Shown piece after piece: positions 1-6,060 of a stretch of DNA of 8,658 bases. A program made the position numbers and the translations under genes. The notes beneath the pieces are model-generated. The model was not told the DNA's origin and did no database searches. It saw nothing but the letters and a program-made list of their open reading frames with translations. Source of the stretch: Pseudomonadota bacterium (GTDB lineage Bacteria; Pseudomonadota; Alphaproteobacteria; Rickettsiales; SXRF01); contig JAGWLJ010000045.1 in assembly GCA_028873275.1 (NCBI GenBank), positions 1-8,658 on the forward strand, written 5' to 3'. The number at the start of each line of letters is the position of its first letter. Position 1 is the first letter of the stretch.

Positions 1-522
1 GACGGCAAAGGACAGCAGTGTCAGCTGCCAGTTCTGATGCAGCATGACGCCGAGCAGGAAGATCAGCGTCAGCGCCTGCTTGGCCGACGCCACCAGCAAA
101 TTGGAGACTGCGCCGTGGATCAGCCGGATGTCGTTGGTGAAGCGCGAAATCAGCTGGCCGGAGGATTCGTTATTAAAAAGCGTCAGGTCGCTGCCCAGCA
201 AATGCCGGAAAAGATCGATCTGCATGGTGGTGACGATGCGCTGGCCAACATAGCGCATCAGCACGATCTGTCCGTAATTGGCCGCGCCGCTGACCAGCGC
301 GATGATGAGAATGGCAAACGGCAGCACATGCAGCATGCGCTGGTTATGGCGGATGAAGATGTCGTCGAGCACCGGCTGCATGATCCAGGCATTGGCGGCC
401 GTGGCGCCGGCGACGACGACCATGCACAGCAGGGCCAGCGCCAGCCGCGTGCGTTGCCGCCAGACGTAATCGCGGATCAGTCGCTTGATCAGCGGCAGGG
501 CTTTATGGTCATCGCGATTCAA
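1..522 (-). CDS. MsbA-like ABC exporter, N-terminal transmembrane part (runs off left edge)
   Basis: This is the first 174 codons of an ABC exporter half-transporter, a family that flips lipids such as lipid A core or drugs across the inner membrane using ATP. Visible are a basic cytoplasmic N-terminus (PLIKRLIRDYVW), a first membrane helix at about residues 27-48 ending in IMQPVLDDIF, a second at about 66-92, the conserved FNNESSGQLISRFTNDI loop (an ABC_membrane hallmark) and the start of a third helix. The nucleotide-binding domain lies beyond the edge. I chose the TTG at 520-522 because no ATG or GTG occurs in frame after the upstream stop and before helix 1; a G-run lies about 10 bases upstream. 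It starts 4 bases after the tldE stop, so the two are probably one operon. In alphaproteobacteria such a gene often sits near waaA/lpxK, which suggests lipid A export, but that is inference. Family is confident, substrate is not. Confidence 0.88.
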   Translation of the reverse strand, partial: MNRDDHKALPLIKRLIRDYVWRQRTRLALALLCMVVVAGATAANAWIMQPVLDDIFIRHNQRMLHVLPFAILIIALVSGAANYGQIVLMRYVGQRIVTTMQIDLFRHLLGSDLTLFNNESSGQLISRFTNDIRLIHGAVSNLLVASAKQALTLIFLLGVMLHQNWQLTLLSFAV

Positions 523-526
523 ATCG

Positions 527-1870
527 TTATACCCCCGCCACCGTCATGGATTCCACCCTCAGCGTTGGCGCGTTGGTGGCATAGCGGAATTCGAGATCGC
601 TGGCCGGCGTTGCCTGCGCGAACATATCGCACAGATGTCCGGCGATGGTGATCTCCGACACCGGGTAGGCCAGTTCTCCGTTTTCAATCCAGAACCCCGC
701 CGCGCCCTGGCTGTAATCGCCGGTGATGGTGTTGATGCCCATGCCGGAAGTTTCAGTGACATACAGCCCCGATTTGATATCGCGCATCAGCTCCTGCGGC
801 GAAAGCGTTCCTTTTTCCATATAGAGATTGGTCGAGGACGGGCTGGGCGGCGAGCCGATGCCGCGATGGGCGTGACCGGTGGTGGTCATCCCGAGCTTAT
901 GGGCGGTGCGCATGTCGAGCAGCCAGGTGGCAAGGATTCCTTTTTCCACAATCGCCCGCTTGCCGTTTCTCACGCCCTCGCCGTCAAAAGGCCGCGAGCC
1001 GAACCCGGCCCTGATATGCGGATCATCAATGATACGAATCGAATCCGCAAAAATCTTTTTGCCGAGATCGTTTTTCAAGAAGCTCGAGCCGCGGGCGATG
1101 GCCGCTCCGGAGATGGCCCCGGCCAATACGGAAAGCAATCCGCGGCTGAGGCGCGGGTCGAACACCACCGGCACCTGGCAGGTGGAGACCTTGCGCGGAT
1201 TAAGCCGCTTCAGCGCTTTTTTTGCCGCGCTGATGCCGATGCCGGTGGCATCGGCAAGGGATTTGCGGTGACGGGCGCTGGTGAAATCGTAATCGCGCTC
1301 CATGCCGGTGCCGCTGCCCGCCAGCACCGAAACGGAGACGGAAAAATAACTGCTGTCGTAACCGTGCTCGAAGCGCATGCCCTTGCGGTCGGCAATGGCG
1401 AGATAAACCCGGCTTCTGCTATAGCCTGCATCGGCGCCTTCCGAGTTGGTGATGCCTTCGATCGCCAGCGCCGCATCCTCGGCTTTGCGGCATTCTTCCT
1501 CCAGCCAACCGATTTCCGGCTCGTCCGCATCGCATAAATCCAGCTGCGGCGGGGTCTGGCAATAAAGCTCTTCCGGGGCCAACACCGAATCGGGATCCGG
1601 CGGCGCGGCTTTCGCCATGGCCACGGCGCGGCTGGCCAACTCGGCCAGCGTATCTTTTGAAACATCGTTGGAAGAAACCATGGCCTGCCGGTCACCCAGG
1701 AAAGCACGCAACCCGACGGCATAATTCTCCGAGCGTTCCAGCCCCTCCGGCTTTCCCATGCGCCGCGAGGCGTTGACGCTCGTCGTTTCGATCATGGCGA
1801 CATCGGCGGCGTCCGCGCCCGCCAGGCGCGCCTTGTCGAGAAGCCAGGAGAGAGTGCCGCTTGCGTCCAT
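527..1870 (-). CDS. tldE: TldE/PmbA, non-catalytic partner of the TldD/TldE metalloprotease
   Basis: TldE (PmbA) pairs with TldD to form a cytoplasmic metalloprotease that degrades unfolded peptides. In enterobacteria it trims microcin B17 and processes CcdA. The protein matches the PmbA_TldD family along its length: N-terminal domain with GADAADVAMIETTSVN (residues 18-33), central VPVVFDPRLSRGLLSVL (233-249), GSRPFDGEG (291-299), and C-terminal GDYSQGAAGFWIENGEL (384-400) followed by YPVSEITIAG. There is no HExxxH zinc motif, which marks it as TldE, not TldD. From the ATG at 1870 it is 447 residues, like E. coli PmbA (450). A longer frame from an ATG at 1921 adds 17 residues that do not look like the family and has no ribosome site, so I prefer the inner start. 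No tldD is in the window. It is divergent from the gene at 2015 and leads into the ABC exporter. Confidence 0.92.
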   Translation of the reverse strand: MDASGTLSWLLDKARLAGADAADVAMIETTSVNASRRMGKPEGLERSENYAVGLRAFLGDRQAMVSSNDVSKDTLAELASRAVAMAKAAPPDPDSVLAPEELYCQTPPQLDLCDADEPEIGWLEEECRKAEDAALAIEGITNSEGADAGYSRSRVYLAIADRKGMRFEHGYDSSYFSVSVSVLAGSGTGMERDYDFTSARHRKSLADATGIGISAAKKALKRLNPRKVSTCQVPVVFDPRLSRGLLSVLAGAISGAAIARGSSFLKNDLGKKIFADSIRIIDDPHIRAGFGSRPFDGEGVRNGKRAIVEKGILATWLLDMRTAHKLGMTTTGHAHRGIGSPPSPSSTNLYMEKGTLSPQELMRDIKSGLYVTETSGMGINTITGDYSQGAAGFWIENGELAYPVSEITIAGHLCDMFAQATPASDLEFRYATNAPTLRVESMTVAGV

Positions 1871-1977
1871 GCCCGCATTTATCGCGGCATCCGTGGATAA
1901 AAGCAATAGGGCTTGGACCATGATGGATGCATTTTGGCAACGCCGCCGCGAAAAACCGCAACACCACTACATATGGG

Positions 1978-2005
1978 TTGAGGATGGCCGCGCCATCACT
2001 ATAAT
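1978..2005 (+). promoter_or_regulatory. Sigma70-like promoter for the 2015 gene
   Basis: A -35 hexamer TTGAGG (1978-1983) and a perfect -10 TATAAT (2000-2005) are separated by 16 bases in the tldE/2015 divergent gap. The predicted transcript start is about 2011-2013, only 2-4 bases before the ATG at 2015, so the mRNA would be nearly leaderless. In that case the GGGGA at 2007-2011 would not serve as a ribosome site. The hexamers are seen directly; activity and start point are inferred. Confidence 0.6.
1983..1997. promoter_or_regulatory. Perfect 6+6 dyad (operator candidate) inside the promoter spacer
   Basis: GATGGC (1983-1988) and GCCATC (1992-1997) are exact reverse complements around a 3-base centre CGC. 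The dyad fills almost the whole gap between the -35 and -10 hexamers, the place where MerR-type activators and many repressors bind. No regulator gene for it is evident. With 6-base arms, chance occurrence in GC-rich DNA is possible. Confidence 0.4.
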
Positions 2006-2014
2006 CGGGGAAGC

Positions 2015-2431
2015 ATGAGCAGTATCGTCGCAGCATCGCCCTGTTCCCGGCCTAAGATCCACCGGCTGCCTGTCCGCTCCTCCCGTTTCTCCACAAAGCG
2101 CCTTTTGGGCTGGCTGGCCGTAGTGGCGCTGTTTTCCGGCCTGTCGCTGCTGGCGCAGAAGGAGGTTTCCGATTTCTCGGCGGCGGAATCCATGCAGGCC
2201 GGGCGCATGCCCGAAGCGACGGTCAGCGTCGCCGCGGCGCAATCGGCTCCAGTCGCAACCCCACTGGCGCGCCAGCAGAAGACCATCATGCTCAAGGGAA
2301 AATCGGAGTTCATCGTCGGGCAGCTGGCCAAAATCCCCACGGAGAGCGAGCAGATAACGGAAATCAAGCCGTTATCGGATATTGACAACCACGCCGGCCA
2401 CGAACTACTTTCCATCATAAGTAAATATTAA
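2015..2431 (+). CDS. Small single-pass membrane or exported protein, family not recognised
   Basis: I do not recognise this 138-residue protein. It has a long basic N-terminus (residues 10-29, ten Lys/Arg/His among them), one hydrophobic segment at about 30-47 (LLGWLAVVALFSGLSLLA), then a mostly polar tail. By the positive-inside rule the N-terminus is cytoplasmic and the tail periplasmic; cleavage after LLA at 47 would instead release the tail. The tail is Ala/Gln-rich at about 68-85 (SVAAAQSAPVATPLARQQ), then has a short predicted-ordered end (IMLKGKSEFIVGQLAKI). ATG 2015 is chosen because it keeps the basic plus hydrophobic N-terminus and sits right after a good promoter. It is 24 bases upstream of the TAXI gene and its last codons form one side of a hairpin over that gene's start. 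The pairing suggests a role with the TAXI protein, but no function can be assigned. Non-coding is less likely given the ordered membrane topology and tight neighbour. Confidence 0.62.
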   Translation: MSSIVAASPCSRPKIHRLPVRSSRFSTKRLLGWLAVVALFSGLSLLAQKEVSDFSAAESMQAGRMPEATVSVAAAQSAPVATPLARQQKTIMLKGKSEFIVGQLAKIPTESEQITEIKPLSDIDNHAGHELLSIISKY

Positions 2432-2450
2432 TACTTACTAATGATGGGAA
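2409..2450 (+). promoter_or_regulatory. Hairpin over the TAXI gene start (translational coupling candidate)
   Basis: Bases 2409-2418 pair with 2441-2450 (10 pairs, one G-U), then after a 4-base bulge on the right (2437-2440) bases 2419-2423 pair with 2432-2436, closing an 8-base AT-rich loop. The stem buries the ATGs at 2441 and 2444 and the GGGA (2446-2449) in front of ATG 2456. The upstream gene's stop (2429-2431) is in the loop, so a terminating ribosome would open the stem. Pairing is read directly; regulation is inferred. Confidence 0.5.
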
Positions 2451-2455
2451 TGCGT

Positions 2456-3454
2456 ATGCGTCGCTTGTTTGGCGGCCCGACCCTGTGGCTGGTCTGCCTG
2501 CTGACTATTCTTCCGGCCGCGCGGGCCGATGAGCCGCTGGTGCTGGTCACCGGGCCCAAGACCGGCACCTATTACGCTTTCGGCAAGGACATCGCTCAGG
2601 CGGCCGCAAAGGCTGGCATCCGCATCGACGTCAAGGCATCGGAAGGTTCCATCGACAACATCAAGCGCCTCAACGGCTCGGAGAACGCGGCGCTGGGCAT
2701 CGTGCAATCGGACGTATTGGGCTTCCTGAGCCGTTCCAAAAGCAAGGAATCGGAGCGCATGGCCAGCAATCTGCGCCTGGTTTTTCCTTTCTATAATGAG
2801 GAAGTGCACGTGCTGGCGAGGAAGAGCATCAAATCCTTCGCCGGGCTGCAGGGACGCAAGGTGGCCATCGGCGAGGAGGGAAGCGGCAACATGCTGACCG
2901 CCATCAACCTGTTCTCGATGATGAACATTACCCCCGCCGAGAGCGTGAAGATGTCGCCGGCGCAGGGGGTTGTAGCCGTGCTCAAGGGCGAGCTGGACGC
3001 CGTCGTCTTCGTGGGCGGCAAGCCGGTGCGGCTGTTCAAGAACCTCGAAGACCTAACGCTGCCGGAGAACCGTAAATACGCCACCATGCTGGAGCAGGTG
3101 CATTTCCTGCCGCTCGACAACCCACGCATGCTGGAGGAATACAAGCCGGCACAGATTTCCCACGCCGATTACAATTTCGTTGACGAGACGGTACCCACCA
3201 TTGCCGTGCAGGCCGTGCTGATCTCGCATGATTTCTCGCAAGGGCACAGCAAGCGCCGCTGCGACCGGCTGGCCGCGCTCGCCGACGCCATCCGCGCCAA
3301 CCTGCCGGCGCTCAAGGAAAAGGGCCATCCCAAATGGCAGGAGGTCAATCTCGATGCCGACAGCGGTGTCTGGAAAAAGGACGTCTGCGCCAAATCCTCC
3401 GGCGGCGAACATTCCGGCCTGATGAAGATACTGGAGAAGGACAAGGCGGATTAG
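2456..3454 (+). CDS. TAXI-family TRAP transporter periplasmic substrate-binding protein
   Basis: TAXI proteins are periplasmic receptors that deliver small organic acids or amino acids (for example glutamate) to a TRAP permease. The sequence shows a classical signal peptide (MRRLF, hydrophobic stretch, cleavage after AARA before DEPLVL), then the family motifs: VTGPKTGTYYAFGKDIA, a T/S-G-S type loop (ASEGSIDNIKRLNG), LGIVQSD, FPFYNEEVHVLARKSI, GLQGRKVAIGEEGSGN and GELDAVVFVGGKPV. Length (332 residues) is normal. Four in-frame ATGs cluster at 2441, 2444, 2450 and 2456; I take 2456 because GGGA lies 6 bases before it and none of the others has a ribosome site. Two cysteines near the C-terminus (RRCDRL, KKDVCAK) could form a disulfide. 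No TRAP membrane subunit is in the window, so it is an orphan here. It follows the small membrane protein gene and ends interlocked with the convergent C26 gene. Ligand unknown. Confidence 0.92.
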   Translation: MRRLFGGPTLWLVCLLTILPAARADEPLVLVTGPKTGTYYAFGKDIAQAAAKAGIRIDVKASEGSIDNIKRLNGSENAALGIVQSDVLGFLSRSKSKESERMASNLRLVFPFYNEEVHVLARKSIKSFAGLQGRKVAIGEEGSGNMLTAINLFSMMNITPAESVKMSPAQGVVAVLKGELDAVVFVGGKPVRLFKNLEDLTLPENRKYATMLEQVHFLPLDNPRMLEEYKPAQISHADYNFVDETVPTIAVQAVLISHDFSQGHSKRRCDRLAALADAIRANLPALKEKGHPKWQEVNLDADSGVWKKDVCAKSSGGEHSGLMKILEKDKAD

Positions 3455-4461
3455 CGCCGCGCCACGGCCTCAAGGCGCTGCTGGCGCGCCGCCATCAGGC
3501 GGGCCACGTTTTCCCCTTCGATAGCCATTGCCGGATCAACGGGATTTGCACCCATTTTCTGGCGGTCGATCGAATATTCCCGCGCCGCCTGCACCAGCCC
3601 GGAAGCGATTTTCGGTCCGAGCATGCTGGCCCCGAACTCTGGGTGCCACTGCACGCCCAGCACGAACTGCCTTCCATACTTGCTATCTGGTTTAGGCTCG
3701 ATGGCTTCGATGATGCCGTCATCGGACATGGCGGCCACACGGAAATCCCGGCGCACCTCATCCACCGCCTGGTGATGGAAGCTGTTCTCCGGCACCCAGC
3801 CTGGCGGCAGCTTCTGATTCTGCGGCGTATAGAGGCCGGGAATCGGGCCGGCCAGCGCCGCCAGCTTTGTTCCCTCCTCGACATGCACGAACTGTACCGG
3901 CACAAACGGCGCGATCTCGCCCTGGTCTTTGGCGCCCTGGGCATGGTGGTTGTCGCCCACAATATCGGGGACATGCTGATGCAGCGTGCCGCTGCCTAAG
4001 ACGTTGAGGCGCTGCATGCCGCCGCACACGCCCAGCACCGGCATGCCGGCCTCCAGCGCAGCGCCGAGCGCCGCTTCTTCATACGCCGCCCGCGCCGCAT
4101 CGGTTTCAATATTGGTTTTTTCGTGCCTGGGCTTGCCGTATTTGGCCGGATCGATGTCACCGTCATTACCCATCACCACCAGCGCGTCGAGGCGCGCCAT
4201 GTCCGCTTTGACTGCCTGCTCAAGCCCATCCTTGATGCGCGGCGCATGATTACCGAGGAAAACCGGGATAGCGCCCGCCGAACGAATCTGCGACACCATG
4301 GCTGCCACGGATTTAGAACTGGTGTTCGCCCCGCTGATGCCGATGACAGGCTGGCGGTCGTCCTCCGCAAGCATGGGGAATGCCGACGCAGGCTCCGCCT
4401 TTTTGCTTCCGAAAATCCAGTCCAAGGGCCACATAAGGCTTATTTTAGGGGAATAGGACAT
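3451..4461 (-). CDS. Peptidase C26 / PuuD-like class I glutamine amidotransferase hydrolase
   Basis: This belongs to the gamma-glutamyl hydrolase family (peptidase C26), which cleaves gamma-glutamyl amide bonds; PuuD does so for gamma-glutamyl-GABA in putrescine breakdown. The catalytic triad is visible: Cys146 in LGVCGGMQRLN, and His273 and Glu275 in GVQWHPEF. Supporting motifs are VIGISGAN (39-46), ALVVMGNDGDIDPAKYG (93-109, the family's GGxDxxP-like loop) and ENSFHHQAVD (225-234). At 336 residues it is longer than PuuD (about 254): roughly 36 residues precede the fold, including a Trp-rich MWPLDWIFG piece, and about 50 follow the catalytic Glu. No ribosome site precedes ATG 4461 or the inner ATGs, so the start is uncertain. 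Its stop TAA overlaps the TAXI stop TAG in the shared TTAG. It lies 41 bases after ribA in the same direction. No putrescine genes are adjacent, so the substrate is open. Confidence 0.92.
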   Translation of the reverse strand: MSYSPKISLMWPLDWIFGSKKAEPASAFPMLAEDDRQPVIGISGANTSSKSVAAMVSQIRSAGAIPVFLGNHAPRIKDGLEQAVKADMARLDALVVMGNDGDIDPAKYGKPRHEKTNIETDAARAAYEEAALGAALEAGMPVLGVCGGMQRLNVLGSGTLHQHVPDIVGDNHHAQGAKDQGEIAPFVPVQFVHVEEGTKLAALAGPIPGLYTPQNQKLPPGWVPENSFHHQAVDEVRRDFRVAAMSDDGIIEAIEPKPDSKYGRQFVLGVQWHPEFGASMLGPKIASGLVQAAREYSIDRQKMGANPVDPAMAIEGENVARLMAARQQRLEAVARR

Positions 4462-4468
4462 GTTGCGG

Positions 4469-4490
4469 TGTGAAGATTTTGTGAAGTTTT
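4469..4490. repeat. Two 11-bp direct repeats TGTGAAG(A/T)TTT in front of the C26 gene
   Basis: TGTGAAGATTT (4469-4479) is followed at once by TGTGAAGTTTT (4480-4490), 10 of 11 bases identical. The 11-bp pitch puts both on one face of the helix, the layout bound by OmpR/PhoB-type winged-helix dimers. It sits in the 41-base ribA/C26 gap, 8 bases upstream of the C26 start. Binding is inferred. Confidence 0.45.
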
Positions 4491-4502
4491 AAGCCAATTG
4501 TT

Positions 4503-5519
4503 TTAAAATAAATGTCCGGCTTTTTTGCCTTTGGCGTCGAGATAGCCGTGGTTATGCTTGCCGGAAGGCGCCACCAACGGCACCCGCTCCGCCACCTCGA
4601 CGCCCGCCGCTTTCAGCGCTTCCAGCTTATGCGGATTATTGGTCAGCATGCGGATGCGCCGGATGCCGAGTTTTTTCAGGATAGCGGCAGCGATAGAAAA
4701 ATCGCGCTCATCCTCCTCGAAACCGAGCTGGCGATTGGCCTCGTAGGTATCCATGCCGCGTTCCTGCAGCGCGTAGGCGCGCAGCTTGTTGGTGATGCCG
4801 ATACCGCGGCCTTCCTGATGCAGGTAGACCAGCACGCCGCCGCCTTCTCTGCGGATAGCGTCCATGGCGAGCTTCAGCTGATCGCCGCAGTCGCAGCGCA
4901 GGCTGCCCAGTATATCGCCGGTAACGCAGGAGGAATGGATGCGCACCAGTGGCGCATCGCCGGGTCGGCCCATCACCAGCGCCAGGTGCACGGAAGCACC
5001 GTGCCGTGAGCGGAAGCTGATGATGCGGACATCCTCCATGCCTTCAAGCGGCAGCCTTGCCTGCGCCGTTTCGGTGACGCCGGTCAGCGGCGCGGCGATA
5101 TAATGCTTGATATCAGTCGCCTTCACTGTCAGCCAATCCTGTTTTCCGGTAACGACCAGGGCCGGCAGCAGCGAAGCATATTTGGCCAGCGCCAGCGCAA
5201 GGCTGTCTGCTTCGCTGGCTGGTGCGGTCTTAATGGCGGAAAGAGTCTGCCGCGCCAGCGGGTTAGCCAGCTTGGTTATTTCGGCAGCCGTCATGCCCGC
5301 CACGTCGATGCGTGCTGGCTGCGGCGGCAAGCCGAGTGCCTCGGCGCGGGGAGCGCTCACCAGCAGGAAGGACGGGCGCAGACCAGGATTTTCGCCTATG
5401 AATTCCGCCGGATAATAGGCTATTTCGCCAATCGTGATACCGCGCTGGCGCCTGAATTCGTCGATGGCGCGCTCGACGGCAGTCGCCGATAATGCTAGCT
5501 TGTTGTCCATGATCGTCAT
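4503..5519 (-). CDS. ribA: GTP cyclohydrolase II (riboflavin synthesis) with N-terminal extension
   Basis: RibA opens GTP to 2,5-diamino-6-ribosylamino-4(3H)-pyrimidinone 5'-phosphate, formate and pyrophosphate, the first committed step of riboflavin synthesis. The catalytic domain (about residues 152-338) carries the zinc cysteines Cys198, Cys209 and Cys211 in RIHSSCVTGDILGSLRCDCG, the substrate motif QEGRGIG (235-241), NKLRAYALQERGMDTYEANR, LGFEEDERDF, and LTNNPHK near the end. About 150 N-terminal residues (VERAIDEFRRQRGITIGEI and onward) precede it; such an extension is usual in alphaproteobacterial RibA and does not look like an active RibB (DHBP synthase) domain. ATGs at 5519 and 5510 are both possible (338 or 335 residues) and neither has a clear ribosome site. 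The frame stays open upstream to 5954, but that part is the antisense of the regulator gene. Its start overlaps the divergent regulator start, so its promoter must lie within that gene. Confidence 0.94.
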   Translation of the reverse strand: MTIMDNKLALSATAVERAIDEFRRQRGITIGEIAYYPAEFIGENPGLRPSFLLVSAPRAEALGLPPQPARIDVAGMTAAEITKLANPLARQTLSAIKTAPASEADSLALALAKYASLLPALVVTGKQDWLTVKATDIKHYIAAPLTGVTETAQARLPLEGMEDVRIISFRSRHGASVHLALVMGRPGDAPLVRIHSSCVTGDILGSLRCDCGDQLKLAMDAIRREGGGVLVYLHQEGRGIGITNKLRAYALQERGMDTYEANRQLGFEEDERDFSIAAAILKKLGIRRIRMLTNNPHKLEALKAAGVEVAERVPLVAPSGKHNHGYLDAKGKKAGHLF

Positions 5520-6060
5520 ACTCAGCCCGGATAAGGATTTCGCGCAGCCGCTGGCCGAGCAGGCGGCGCGGGTGCTGTCCCTCCCCTGCCAAGTGGCAGA
5601 AAATCTGGAAAAAGCCAAGGATTTTCTGCCCAAAGCCGCTCTGGTCATAGCCGGCGAGCCGCAGGATATCGCCGATTGCCCGCTGCTTGCCCCAAAAACC
5701 AGGCCTTTCCGGCTGCAGGATCTGCTTGACGAAGCGGCCGCTATCCTGCAAAAACAGGCCTCCGGCGAGACATTGAGCCTGGCCGGCTGGCAATTGCAGC
5801 CACGCGCGAAACGATTGACGCGTGACGGCAAAAGCGCTGACCTGACCGACAAGGAAACGCAGCTTCTGCAATGCCTTATCGAGGCGGGCGGCAAGGGCGC
5901 CGGCAGGGAGCAGCTTCTGAAGGCGGTATGGGGGTTCGAAGCGGCGCTCGACACGCATACGCTGGAGACGCATATTTACCGGCTGCGCGGCAAGTTCCGC
6001 GAGCTTTCGGGGGAAGACCCCATCGCCGCCGTGGAGGGCGGGTATAAAATAATGTTATGA
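5509..6060 (+). CDS. OmpR/PhoB-type winged-helix regulator with degenerate, shortened receiver domain
   Basis: This is a 183-residue DNA-binding protein. Residues about 90-183 are a Trans_reg_C winged helix: LTDKETQLLQCLIEAGG, then GREQLLKAVWGFE, the recognition helix THTLETHIYRLRGKFRE, and the wing hairpin AAVEGGYKI. Residues 1-85 keep the start and end of a receiver domain (MIVILSPDKDFAQ; TRPFRLQDLLDEAAAIL, matching the usual KPF-xx-LL ending), but the acidic pair after strand 1 is replaced by Ser-Pro, the phosphoacceptor Asp position by Gly in ALVIAGE, and the KPF lysine by Arg. The middle is about 35 residues short of a 120-residue receiver, so phosphorylation is unlikely. I chose ATG 5509 because the protein begins there with the receiver's first strand; 25 upstream in-frame codons back to 5434 lie antisense to ribA and look unrelated. 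No histidine kinase is nearby. It overlaps rlmN by ATGA. Targets unknown; ribA is the obvious candidate. Confidence 0.87.
   Translation: MIVILSPDKDFAQPLAEQAARVLSLPCQVAENLEKAKDFLPKAALVIAGEPQDIADCPLLAPKTRPFRLQDLLDEAAAILQKQASGETLSLAGWQLQPRAKRLTRDGKSADLTDKETQLLQCLIEAGGKGAGREQLLKAVWGFEAALDTHTLETHIYRLRGKFRELSGEDPIAAVEGGYKIML

Noticed and set aside
485..1537. 350-codon plus-strand open frame opposite tldE
   Set aside because: Antisense to a confident family member; its translation is Arg/Ala/Gly/His-rich without domains, as expected from GC-rich third positions of the opposite strand.
3334..3999. 221-codon plus-strand frame crossing the TAXI end and the C26 gene
   Set aside because: Overlaps two well-supported genes in other frames and shows no family features.
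4489..4506. Possible CtrA box (TTAA-N7-TTAA) between ribA and C26
   Set aside because: The two TTAA are 10 bases apart instead of 7, so the consensus is not met.
5488..5493. GATAAT as a -10 box for the regulator
   Set aside because: No acceptable -35 at 16-18 bases upstream; kept only as a weak possibility.
5520..5954. 145-codon N-terminal extension of ribA
   Set aside because: Ser/Arg/Cys-rich shadow of the regulator gene; RibA proteins start near the ATGs at 5519/5510.
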